A DNA stretch of 64,000 nt from Icerya purchasi (Eukaryota > Arthropoda > Insecta > Hemiptera > Monophlebidae): assembly GCA_039619475.1 (NCBI GenBank), contig CM077116.1, positions 106,561,164 through 106,625,163 on the forward strand, written 5' to 3'. Positions 23,222 through 33,551 of this stretch are shown piece by piece. The position numbers and the translations under genes were made by a program. Every line of letters starts with the position of its first letter. The first letter of the stretch is position 1. Below the pieces are notes generated by a model, which ran no database searches, was not told the DNA's origin, and saw nothing but the letters and a program-made list of their open reading frames with translations.

Positions 23222-24372
23222 TTTGGCTCTCGGCTTTCTTTTGGACTCCGGTTATGATCATTTAAAATTCATTACATTACATTTACGAGTACTATATTCT
23301 TTTTTGGCGTTTTACACTATTACTGTATTAGTGGTTATTTCAATTTTTGTTATCTATAATGCTATTTTTCTTACTTCTACTAGTCACTATTGTCTTTTTT
23401 GACGCTATACACACTAATTGTACTCGTATACTTGTTATTTTACTTACTGTTATTTGTAATATTATTTTTCTTATGAACTTTATATAAATTTCTTTAAAAT
23501 TAAAATGATTTCAATTTTTTTATAGTGTTTTAGTTCATGTAAAATTATGGTTAGTTATATATTTATTTTAATAATTTCATTGTAAACATGAACCAATAAT
23601 AACATCTAAATTGCTTTAAAATTAAAATGGAATCGAGTTGTTTATGGTGTATTGGTTCATGTATATATTTGTGAGTTCATTTGTTCCGTGTTTGAATTGT
23701 AATTATAAGAGGTTTAGTGTGAAATGTCGGATAGTTAATATTACAAATTTATTATTTCATTAAGGTGTGGTACTGTTATAATTATTAAGTATATATTACT
23801 CTTAGCTTTATTATTATTATTAGCTTTTAGCATTATTGGGCTACTGTCTGGGCTGAAAGTAACAATTACTAGGGTAAGCTTAGTTAATTTAAATGTCTCA
23901 ATAATTTTTTATTAATTAACGGTATTGTTCTATTTAAGTAAATTTATACGAGTAGGTATAAGTTCGTGAACGGCGTTACATCACAGTAAATCTACGTGAG
24001 TGGTTATAAATCTGTGAAGAGTCGTTATGGGTTTTTAGAAAAGTAAGTCTGTGGATAAAAAACCAGTGAGAAGGTATTTCTCATTTCTTCCTTTTTTCGT
24101 TGATTCATTGATTTTTGTTACTTCTCTTATTATTATTATTATTATTTTTTTTTTTTTACATGTTTATTTGTTTAAAGATGGTATTGAATAATAATAATCC
24201 CCACAGCTCGCGTAATTGTGCGTATATATGGTGTTGTCGTATGTATAATTATAATACTATGTTAATTGTAAATATTTTCCCAAAATATACAGTAAAAGTT
24301 TCCAATCTGCCTCAATTGACGTGTCAGCTAACTTTCTCATCGTAATATATGGATAGTAGCTAATATAAGTAT
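23222..24372. other. Noncoding AT-rich stretch with degenerate direct repeats
   Basis: A roughly 75-bp segment at 23,303-23,373 recurs imperfectly at 23,398-23,475. A second one, with CTTTAAAATTAAAATG and TTCATGTA, occurs at about 23,490-23,560 and 23,610-23,680. No gene is supported; the Leu/Phe-rich ORF at 24,115 is low-complexity. Confidence 0.5.
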
Positions 24373-26110
24373 TTTTTTTTTTTTTTTTTTTTTTGGGAAA
24401 TTTATTTATATGATCATTTCATTTGATTTCATTATCCCAATATAATTCGAGGTATTTTACAACAAATTTAACTGGTAGTGTAGGATTTTGATAGAGATAT
24501 TCAGTATTTTCATGCATCTCTTTATGTGACAGAAGTGAACCGCTATTGTCCTTGTTAAAGGAAAGATAAGTCTATTTTCCGTGGCTCACTGAGACATATT
24601 CGAGAAGTATTTTGAAAATTTTTTTGTCTACGCTAACGTCTTCACAAGGTCAAAAAGTAAGCTATGCCATCAGCAATTCAACTATAAAACGCTGGTTTTG
24701 AAATTACAGATGCAGTAGTATTTACCATAATAATAAATAGCGTAAGATCTAAAACCGATTCTTGTGGTACCCCACTTTTAAGTGGATATGAAGTTGGCAA
24801 CGTACATTCGCAGATTTTCCGATTTTCATCGTTTTTAGAGTTTCTTCTATCTCTTTAATAGTGGACGCGATATTGTACAATTTTTCATTATTTTTTGGTT
24901 CGAAGGGTGGTATTCTTTTTTAATACAAACCTGTACATTTTTTCCCCTTCTGATGTGATCACTTGAAATTTCACCTAGATACGCGGAAAAAATTTCTGTT
25001 AAAATTTAAGGATTACTGTAAATTTTGTTTTTAATTATGAAACTGTAAAATTAATTTTTGCCGTTTACTTTCCATTTGGCGGATTTTGTTCCACATTATA
25101 GTAGCAGATACCTTCGAGTTTATCGATGAAGTAAACTTATTCCAAGACCTTCTTTTCATTTGTTTAAATACGAATCTGACTGTTGCTCGCATTTTTTCGG
25201 AAATAAATGCGGTTATTTGGTGTAGGGCTGTTTTTTAATTTTCGTAGAGTTTTCTCTCTATGTCGAAGTGAAGTTTTTCAGTGCTGATTCCACCACGCAG
25301 TAACTTTATTTCTAAAAAAATGTGTTTTTAGAGGAATTGTTTCTTTAGCTGATTTTATTAAATCATTGGATACAAAAGGTAATCAGTCAGAGAATCGATT
25401 ATTTTATTCAAAGTAGCAATATGATATTTGGCCAAGTCAGCTTTTATTAAATTCCATTTTAGTGAAAAATGAAGAAGTATGCAGGTCCTCCGGAATATAT
25501 ATTACTAGCGGAATGTTGGTCACTTGCACCCAAATCAGAATGTTCTATGAAGTTTCCTTTCAAATGAACCAGTGTACTCATAACTAAGTCAATATTTGAC
25601 CAAGTTCTATATAATGGCTTTGGATGATTGGGTTATGGAGTATAAGATTATGATATTCCAATTTCTGCATCCCCAATTATTAGGGCTGTGAGAATCTGTA
25701 TCATCGCAGATTGTATATATATATATATGGTTTCGGTAACTGGTTAATCGGCTTGTTTATTTCTTCTTGTGTCATTTATCCCGATGGCCATATACGAATA
25801 TTGTACAAAGTGAATTTCTTTTCTTCTGTTCCGCTAGTTACAACTGTATTGGGTATTGTTCTCCCGGTATTAATTTCCATATAACATAATTTATCGTTTA
25901 ATGGCTGCAAGTACATCCTCGTGTTCCGCACGCTGCGGATTTGTATTTTTTTTTTTTTTTATTATTATATCGAAATTTTATGATCCGCTCTTGTTTTAAA
26001 TTTGTTTCTTGTAAACACACTACGATGATAGGTTTGCATTAGCGAAGTAAAATTTCCAAATCTTCGAAACGTCCATAAAAAATATTATAATTTCAATTAG
26101 GATTCCGCAT
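24373..26110 (-). pseudogene. Heavily decayed I-like non-LTR retrotransposon copy
   Basis: Minus-strand pieces appear in element order. RFEDLEILL and IIVVCLQETNLKQE (endonuclease start) are near 26,075-26,005. An IIGD-type endonuclease piece lies near 25,680. AWWNQH (linker before the polymerase; Element-1 has WWNNDC) is near 25,290. PTSYPLKSGVPQESVL (polymerase motif B) is near 24,795, and an IADGIAY remnant of the catalytic FADD box is near 24,690. The end is a poly(A) tail (plus T run, 24,373-24,395). Spacing shows large internal deletions. The pogo-like transposon at 26,321 sits just upstream of the endonuclease, so this copy probably continued beyond 31,520 before that insertion. Confidence 0.72.
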
Positions 26111-26557
26111 AATTATTAAATAAAGAAAAAAATAGAAGAATAAAACAAAAAAAGAAAAACGTTAATTATTGTTTTCAGCGACATCAAATTTATTTGATAT
26201 ATTGTTAATAATTTTTGTAAAGTATATTTTTGCTGATCTGCTTTGCAAGACCCGGAACTAATCTTAAATGGGGCACCTCCTCTTCGAAGAAAAAATGGTG
26301 AAAAAATGCAGTGTTAAATAGGGGGAATTCCACCAGTGGCGAACGCCTAAGGTTTTCAGAAAATTAAAAAAAAAAAAACTACCTGAAGAAATGTAACTTT
26401 ATTTATTGAAAAATGAAGTCAACAAAGTTTAAAATCAAAATAAATAGTGCAACTTTTGCATAAACATATTTATAAACTCAAATCGAACTTTGGTAAAGAA
26501 AAATGCAATCACTATAAGTGGCACCTAGTACCGGACAGATTTAGTTTCGAACGCCTA

Positions 26558-27535
26558 TCACTGGACATTTTCAAAACCTGCACCTCCAGGAATGTCTGCA
26601 CATGCTTCTTAGGCCCATCCATTGCAGCTGAAACACTGTATCCAGTCTTCGTCTTGCTCTTCTAAGCACACTACGCAAGTAGTTCTTCCCATGTCAGATG
26701 TTCGAATTAATGGATCCTTTTCCTTAGTTTTATTTCTACTTTTTCCTTTAGCCTTCGTCCCTTTAGTTTGTTTCCTTTTCTCTTCTATTACTGTTTTGAA
26801 CTTAGCTTCCATTCTACTTTTTTTTTTTCTTAACGATGTTTTTATCCTCTTTTTCTTCAACAAAAATTCTGTATGGTGATGATAGAATTTCGCATCTTTC
26901 ACATTTTTTCTTCCGACTCACTGATCGCTTTTTGACAGCATCTGATAATGGCGACAATTTAAGGACAATTTGGGTAACATCTGGATGAAACTTCATCGAT
27001 AATTTGGGACCGATAATTCTTGGTTTGTTGGAGAGATTCTTTAAGGGAGTCCGTGGATTCTTCTGAGACCAAATTTTTCGACAATTCTACATCGCAGGAT
27101 ATAGACGAGCTACCTGTAAAGACGAAATCTGTGAAAGAAATGGAAACTTTTCCGTTGAAATCCGGTGCGTTTGAGGAAGTTTCTTGCTCTTCGAGTAGAA
27201 TATTAGTTAAGTCTGTAGCCAAATAATCCAGATCAGAAAATAAATGCCTATCGAATGGATTAATTCCTGTGCATTTAAATCCAGAAACCGCAATATCCAG
27301 CCGAGCTACTTTTGTGAACGCTTCATTGACCAGATCAGCAATGTCATAATCAATTATCTAAGATCAAGCATTTTCTCTCATCCATCCATATGTCGTAATG
27401 TTGGTTATAGACATCTTAAAGTGACTTCATGAAAGTTTTCTCCAGCGGTTGGAGCTTTTGGGTCGTGTGTGGTGGTGAGCTTATGAAATGAATGTTTTTT
27501 TCTCGGCAAAAATTAATGACGGCCAGTGTCATGTG
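26558..27535 (-). pseudogene. pogo-like transposase, C-terminal half with PHD-like zinc finger
   Basis: Directly continues the DDE domain across the nested insertion: HMTLAVINFCREKNIHFI, then PPHTTQKLQPLEKTFMKSL, where most pogo transposases have QPLD as the third catalytic residue. VARLDIAVSGFKCTGINPFD follows near 27,290, then a Ser/Glu-rich linker, a Lys-rich region, and a terminal C4HC3-like finger (CVVCLEEQDEDWIQCFSC, NGWA) whose histidine codon is replaced by TAA. Several stops and frameshifts are present. Insect pogo-like transposases commonly end in such a PHD-like finger. Confidence 0.83.
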
Positions 27536-27544
27536 GCTACAATG
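27536..27544. repeat. 9-bp target-site duplication of the nested element (left)
   Basis: GCTACAATG, repeated at 30,174-30,182. Removing one copy plus the insert restores the transposase reading DGHCSHMT. Confidence 0.93.
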
Positions 27545-28030
27545 GGGTCCATTTCAACAGCCCCCCCCCACTTTAATATTTTTTTTTCATATATAGTGCA
27601 ATCGTTTGTGCATCGTTTGTGCAGAAATGTGCACAAAGTTCCATCGTTTGTGCACATTCCTATCCCGAGATATTAAAGAAAAACAGTTGGGGGGGGCTGT
27701 TGAAACGTTGGCCCCCCCACTTTGAAATTTTTTATCAAAATATAGTGCAATCGTTTATGCATCGTTTGTGCAGAAATGTGCACAAACTTTCATCGTTTGT
27801 GCACATCCCTATCCCGCGATATTGGGGGGGCTGTTAAAACGTTGGCCCCCCCACATTAATATTTTTTTGAAAAATATAGTGCATCCGTTTGTGCTTCGTT
27901 TGTGCAGAAATGTGCACAAACTTTCATCGTTTATGCACATCCCTATCCCCCACAATATGGAAGGAAAATAGTTGGGGAGTTGTTAAAATTTTATCTAACA
28001 AAATTAATAAAAAGTGGCTGATGAAGTTGC
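27545..28030. repeat. Left terminal repeat with three array units
   Basis: Three blocks (27,591-27,666; 27,741-27,815; 27,875-27,950) each hold three direct copies of TCGTTTGTGCA-like sequence around a GTGCAC palindrome, then CTATCCC. Blocks are separated by G-rich and C-rich strings (CAGTTGGGGGG, GTTGGCCCCCCCAC). They look like clustered binding sites for the transposition machinery. Confidence 0.9.
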
Positions 28031-28230
28031 GCTAGGTCAGTACATAGCAGACACATACGGGACTGCACTCGTAGTGTGATAACAAGCGACTACGATCAGT
28101 TCCGAATGTAGTCTTGTGCGTGTCACTCGCGTTGCATATTAAAATTGCCTAGTACACTACCTATATCTGTACGGCTGAGATGTACGAATAGGTAGTCGGC
28201 GATGCTCAGAAGCTGAGTATGGCACTATAA

Positions 28231-28974
28231 GAAGAAGAAGAAATTGTAGCTGTATGTTATTGCGATAGTGCACAATCGGAAAGATGCGTGGTTAGAAAAA
28301 AAGAAAATTACGCTTTATATGACCTTGTGTACACACTTTTACGCGGTGATGTCACAACTCAAACTTATAGAAAACGGGCAAAAATGTTACTTAAATATCG
28401 AAATGGAGAATTAATGCCACATAATATTTCATTGTTTTCAGTGGAACAGCCTAGCCTGTTGATACACTCTGTAAAAAAATATTTCATGATCCATCAGTTA
28501 CTTTTCAAATTAACTGCGAAAAATGTAAAATTGTTATAGATGTTTGTATTAACACAAGTATCGGTGAAACTAAAGAACTATTCGAATATTTAAATGAAGA
28601 AATGAATTATTTCAGGTTATGTAATATATGTTCTCATTCAGATGCAGAAAATATTACAGCGATACAGAGTATAATGTACATTTAATATTTAATATAATTA
28701 ACTTATCCAATTTGGCTGATTTTCAAATAGAATTATGTAAAATGTCATTAACTCTAGCTGTAAATTTAGATATTTATTATTTAAGAAGAGAGGTTGTACA
28801 ATAACTAATAAACAAAGGTCAACGATTTCATTTACTACTATAGGCCATTACCATGCCCACAGTTATCGGGAGCTACTAAATGCATGGCAGATCTATCATG
28901 ACACAAAAGAAACAGTGGTAAATGTAAATAATACAGAGGGCGTTAATATTCAAATTGTAATATATTCAAAATAG
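28231..28974 (+). pseudogene. Broken ubiquitin-specific-protease-like (peptidase C19) ORF carried by the nested element
   Basis: Four overlapping pieces in successive frames read as one protein. Piece 1 (28,231-28,485) starts EEEEIVAVCYCDSAQSERC and continues YDLVYTLLRGDVTTQTYRK. Piece 2 (28,485-28,685) holds CEKC, then KELFEYLNEEMNYFRLCNIC: a CxxC...CxxC ribbon with the DxLxxYxxxE spacing seen between the Cys and His boxes of USPs. Piece 3 (28,691-28,804) is a predicted strand-rich link. Piece 4 (28,792-28,974) has TTIGHYHAHSYRELLNAWQI then YHDTKETVV, matching the GHY box with catalytic His and the following catalytic Asp; it ends with a strand and a stop. The catalytic Cys box is uncertain (CYCDSAQ could be its remnant). 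The order and spacing suggest a USP; exact homology was not searched. Confidence 0.5.
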
Positions 28975-29877
28975 TGCACACAACACTTTCAAAAATAATT
29001 TTATACGATTAGTAAATTTTTATATCGCCCATACAAATTTTTGTTATACTTCGGATTTTCTATTTTTTTTTTTGTTTTCTCTTTTATTACAATGATGAGC
29101 AATTTCACCAGTGTTGATTATTTTGATTTATTTTATACGTTTTCATTTTATATGCAATATTACTTTTAATAACTATTTCTTGATATAATATTGTCGAATT
29201 ATATATTTTATTAAGCTTTTTAAATAATCAGTGTCACAATTACATTTGGTTGTGTACTATTTTTATTCTTTTAATTTAACTTTTTGTAATATTTCTTTAA
29301 TTGAAACATTTTATACTTCTTATATCTGTATAAAAATAAATAACTGTTGCAGTGACTAAATGTAAATGTTTTACACACACTAATACTTATTTTTCTGCCT
29401 CCTGTATCATATTTTTTCTTTGTCTGATTTTATAAAAAGTTTTATTATATATTTTAATATACCTGTTATTTTTTGAAAAATAAACAAATTTAGACAAATT
29501 TTTTTAATGGAAGAACTTGTGATTCTCAGTATTTATTTTTTTTAATGGTTGATGTAATTGAATGAAGGATGCTAAAATTATGATAAATTGAAAGAAAATA
29601 TAATTTTGAACAAACATACAATTAAACTTTATCGGAAAATATAAATAAAAAATTAATCATCGACATGTTTCGAGAACACAGCCCCATATTCAAGGTGTAT
29701 TACAAAATTATAAATTAATAAACTACAACTTATAAATTTTAAACGTTAATTTTAGACATTAAAAAGTAGACTATTAATTTCCTAATAAATAAAAATGTAA
29801 ATAATCAACAGCTTTATAAATGATGTTTGTTTCGATTTTTGTATTAAACGATTATTTTGTAATGAACTAATACCTCA
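28975..29877. other. AT-rich interior of the nested element
   Basis: No ORF of interest. On the minus strand near 29,690-29,645 there is a CTCGAAACATGTCGATG segment of the kind found in dispersed repeats, with a palindromic ACATGT. Confidence 0.5.
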
Positions 29878-30173
29878 GCAACTTCATCAGCCACTTTTTA
29901 TTAATTTTGTTAGATAAAATTTTAACGATGAAAGTTTGTGCATATTTCTGCACAAACGATGCATAAACGATTGCACTACATTTTGATAAAAAATTTCAAA
30001 GTGGGGGGGCCAACGTTTCAACAGCCCCCCAACTGTTTTTCTTTAATATCTCGGGATAGGAATGTGCACAAACGATGGAACTTTGTGCACATTTCTGCAC
30101 AAACGATGCACAAACGATTGCACTATATATGAAAAACAAATATTAAAGTGGGGGGGGCTGTTGAAATGGACCC
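29878..30173. repeat. Right terminal repeat (inverted, about 1.6 array units)
   Basis: Inverted copy of the left terminus: one complete and one truncated unit. Its inner 49 bp (29,878-29,925) are identical to 27,982-28,030 in inverse orientation. Confidence 0.9.
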
Positions 30174-30182
30174 GCTACAATG
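30174..30182. repeat. 9-bp target-site duplication of the nested element (right)
   Basis: GCTACAATG, the second copy, directly followed by the pogo transposase DGH codons on the minus strand. Confidence 0.93.
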
Positions 30183-31055
30183 GCCATCCAGTAAAAGCAG
30201 CACAGCACTTTCTTGTGTTGAGTGTGAGTGTTTCATGAACAGCTGCAAGCATTGCAGAAAAATATTACTGTTCACCCAGCCTTTTGGCTGGACTGCGCCT
30301 ATGCTTTCGGCTGGAACATTAATTATGAGCCGATTATTCATTCTTTGTCTTCGAAAGATAAAAAATGGAGGTAGGAAATGACCGACAGCATCCATACAAA
30401 ACAAAACTCTGATACTCTTGCTCCTTTCAGCACAAGTGAGTTTTTCTACTTGATGAACAGTCGTCGGAGCAAGACCTTTTTGATGTTTGTGCACGCAACT
30501 GACTCCAGTTTCATCACAGTTATAAATGTTGGAGGGTGAAAATTTGTACTGTCTTCAGTTTTTCAAGGTTGTTATAAAAGAGATTCTCACTTATGGCTTG
30601 TTAAACCCTATAGCCCGCATCATGCATGTCGACTCCGGTGCTCTCAGCGAAATGTCAGCATGTCTCTGCATAAAATCATAGTAAAAATCCTTCCCAGCAG
30701 TATCTTTCTCTTTGTTAAAGCGACGAGGAATCTTCATAGTTTCAGCCAAATCGACAGGTAATTTCAAGAATTCTTTTTTCATCAGCGGTAGACATCTATT
30801 GAACAAATCTTTTACGTGATCCACTAAAATTTGTTTGAATTCGGATGAAAAGGCGTTGGTGAATCTACCGATCTTTGGTTGAAATTTCACTTCTTTTCCA
30901 CCGTTCAATGCTGATGTTTTATCTCGTAAAGTGCTTTTTGGGATGTTGTAACGCGACGAAATTCTTCTCAAACTCATATCTTTGGACAGAACCTTATCTA
31001 TCGCAGTCTGTAAACTTTGTTAGACCCATTTTCCTTTCTTTTTTGTTTCTTCCAT
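30183..31055 (-). pseudogene. pogo-like transposase, N-terminal half
   Basis: Starts at the ATG at 31,055 (MEETKKKGKW). A TAA at codon 12 (31,020-31,022) interrupts it, after which the frame stays open to 30,591. The N-terminal helix-turn-helix (psq/CENP-B type) reads SLRRISSRYNIPKSTLRDK, followed by a CENP-B-like second DNA-binding region (FNKEKDTAGKDFYYDFMQRH). Beyond the stop at 30,591 and a frame break, the DDE domain begins with NIYNCDETGVSCVHKHQK (first catalytic Asp, near 30,520) and continues through VLFCMDAVGHFLPPFFIF. It reaches LLLLDGHCS (second Asp) exactly where the nested element inserted. Confidence 0.88.
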
Positions 31056-31521
31056 TACGATTTATTTCCGTTTTTCTATCTTTTCGAACACGCACACAAA
31101 TTATTATAAGTATAAATACTTACAAGAAAAAACAACTTGTTCACTGTCCGATGTTAAGGGACAACTTTTTGTCCGGTACTAGGGGACAGGGAATCGCCAC
31201 AATTTCGTGTTCCGCAACAAAACTGTTTTGGAAATCAAAAAAAACTTTTACAGTAAATGAATTATAACCGACCACTACCTTCATTAATAGTAACACTCAC
31301 TTGGATGTAGTGTGATGCAGTGTTTTTCCATCAAAGACAGCAATCGACCGCTTCCGTCGTGGCCTTTGGCGCCACCGGCAAACTGTGTCCCGTGACCCTC
31401 TTTGTTATGCTCCTCCACGACTCTTTAATCCGTTTTTGAATAAAACGTGTTGTGACTCACCGAGAAGATAGTATGAGTATCCGGCGCTAGGTGCCGCCCG
31501 GTGTTATGGGAATTCCCCCTA

Positions 31522-32240
31522 TGTGCAAACAAAAGAGCAAAAATAAAACCTACTGCGTGTGCACGAATGACTAATAAAATTAAAATTATGCTCTCTTTGC
31601 AAAATTAACTTTCTTACCCTAGCAATAACTCATATTTACAGATTTTACTGATTATTTGTCCGCAATTCACGTTTGCATTCGATGGCGGTTTTCCTTTTTG
31701 AAAACATAATGAATGCACTTCTTATTACTATATAGGTTGATGGATAAAGGAGCCTTTATAGATAATTTAATAATACTATGGAAACACAAAAAAGTATTAT
31801 TTATATGTGTTGTAGTATGCTAAATTGTTTCGGTAGTTTAATAAAATTTATGGTATAAATTATTGGTTGTATCTATTTTTTATTATAAAATTTAATAAGG
31901 GCCAGCCTAAGAATTAATTTTATATTTTGACCATTTTATACAAAGTATAAAAGAGAAAAATACAGAAATGTAAGCAAGAAGAGTCATGAGGCATAGCCCT
32001 TTGCAAGGCCAAAATGGCCGGGTTTATGTATATATATGTTAATATTTGTAATCTTTTATTAATAACATTATGTTTTTCTACAAAAAAATAATTGTTTTTT
32101 AATAAAAATAAAAACCTTATTTATAATGTATTATCATTTATCGTAGCTGTTTAGTTCTTATATTAAAAATTGCAAATTGTTATCTAATAATTAGAAAACA
32201 AATTTTCTTGACTTTAGCAAAATTGTTTATCAAATCATCG
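31522..32240. other. Noncoding stretch between pogo and hAT copy C
   Basis: AT-rich, no gene. If the I-like copy at 24.4-26.1 kb once extended across the pogo insertion, its 5' part would lie here, but no ORF1 motif survives that I can see. Confidence 0.5.
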
Positions 32241-32251
32241 AAGTAAATTGA

Positions 32252-33551
32252 TCAAAATAAATCAACTTTAATACTCAACCTTACCATTGCGGATAATCTT
32301 TTATCTAACGTAGTTGACCTTAACGTATTTTTGATCCTCTTTAAAACTAAAAATGATCTTTCTGATTCGCAGTTTGCTATTATGATTTTATCTAATATTC
32401 TATAAGTGACGCAGCCGCTTGAGAATACTTGAATTGTGTGCAAATTTATAATCCAATCCGACACTTGTAAAGGGCACAAAATTTGATCATTTTCTCTAGT
32501 CGTTTTCTCAATGCAACTCGAAAAAAAATCTTTCAGTTGTATTTTTAAGAAGGGTATAAATTGTTTTAATTCTAATAAAAGATTGCCTTTTAAATCGTTT
32601 GAGTGAACTGTTACAAGAAATTTTGGATTTGATTCTAAATCATCCATTTCTATAAATAATAACTGGGTAAGGAAACCAAATAATTCAGTTATATGATTGT
32701 ATGCGCTGCTCCGTTTTTGAAACTCAGCAACAAGTTTATCTATAATAACGTTAAATAAATGTATAGGAAAATTATCGGTCGTACTAAAACTAATAACTTA
32801 TATACTGTTGTCCGCAAGCTTTTGAGTAACTTTTTTTTTTTTCTTAAAAATTTATTATGTAAATTTGTAACAAAATCTACTAATGAAAGTAGCATGTTAA
32901 TAGCGGAAACTAAATTGATATTAACCTTTGGCATGTATTGTGACTAAAATCAGCGATCGATTAAAACTCGCTCGTATTTCGAATAATTTTTATACAGTTC
33001 AAAATAAAATGTATTAACTTTCAATAAAATTAAAAAATAAAATATTGTTGAAATTAATAATATTTCAGATCGTCAACGTTTTTCCATAGAAAAAATTTAC
33101 AATGATTGCATCAGTATCGATATTTGAATAGAGAATTGTTATTAATCGATTTGTCGAATGTTTATTTATTATTTTATACATACTTTAAAGGACTTATTCA
33201 TTTTTTTTAACACAATAAACTAGATTTGTCGTAGAAAATTTCTATAAATGTTCATTTTATGTAGTATTCAGTTTATTGGGGAAAAAAGAGAAAGTTTTAT
33301 ATAGAAAAAGTATATAATTTTATTAATCAACTCATATATTCTTTTTTTATATATAAAAATTAACTGAATTCTTTTTAGGATAAGAAAAAGGCAAATTTAA
33401 AATCTTGCATGTTTACAGTATTGAGTATTTTGGGAAAGGAAATTAAAATTTTTCACGTGGAAAATTAAACTTTTTTCCGTTCGAGAGCGCGGGCTCCCTT
33501 GCAGGTTAGGGCCCGACCGGTGCTATAATCCTCCTCCTAGATCCGGCTCTG
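32252..33551 (-). pseudogene. hAT-family transposase relic (copy C) with a 5' terminal repeat
   Basis: The minus strand shows PKVNINLVSAINMLLSLVDF near 32,930. VIIDKLVAEFQKRSSAYNHI follows, then TELFGFL (about 32,740-32,670; relatives have YxxxxxxFGFL). A 131-residue open run (32,252-32,647) ends in the hAT dimerisation motif SERSFLVLKRIKNTLRSTTL and DKRLSAMVRLSIKVD. This is the ZMYM1-type hAT layout. A CAGAGCCGGATCTAGG terminus lies at 33,536-33,551, followed by GC-rich subterminal sequence (33,480-33,535) as expected at a hAT 5' end. The N-terminal coding part between 33,000 and 33,480 is missing. No matching 3' terminus was found near 32 kb. Confidence 0.78.

Larger units (their letters stand above)
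27545..30173. mobile_element. Nested 2,629-bp DNA transposon with 9-bp target duplication and long repeat-array termini (Mutator-like?)
   Basis: Terminal inverted repeats begin GGGTCCATTTCAACAGCC at both ends. They extend 486 bp on the left and 296 bp on the right, because the left carries three and the right about 1.6 copies of a 134-150-bp unit. The innermost 49 bp of the two termini are identical and the outermost ~60 bp differ at one base plus one C-run length, so the insertion is recent. A 9-bp duplication with very long terminal repeats fits Mutator-like elements best; Merlin (8-9 bp) is an alternative. No transposase is recognisable inside. The interior holds one broken protease-like ORF and AT-rich DNA, so the element is non-autonomous. 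Confidence 0.85.
26321..31519 (-). mobile_element. pogo-like (Tc1/mariner superfamily) DNA transposon, interrupted by a nested element
   Basis: Inverted termini GGGGGAATTCC at 26,321 and 31,509-31,519 are flanked by TA on both sides, the target-site signature of Tc1/mariner/pogo elements. A subterminal inverted motif CCTAGTACCGGACA occurs at about 26,524 and, inverted, near 31,170. Without the nested 2.63-kb insertion and its duplicated 9 bases, the element is about 2.56 kb. It encodes one transposase on the minus strand, split by the nested insertion in the middle of the catalytic domain. Confidence 0.88.

Noticed and set aside
24115..24345. 76-codon ORF starting with a poly-Leu run
   Set aside because: Derived from (TTA)n and T homopolymer sequence; no domain.
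27591..27950. Regularly spaced repeats resembling a CRISPR-like array
   Set aside because: Units are 134-150 bp with internal sub-repeats, lie inside transposon termini and are inverted at the other end; the host is eukaryotic.
29645..29690. Second hammerhead-like motif inside the nested element (TTGAATA, CGAAACATGT on minus)
   Set aside because: The first conserved box departs from CTGANGA at two positions and stem II does not pair convincingly.
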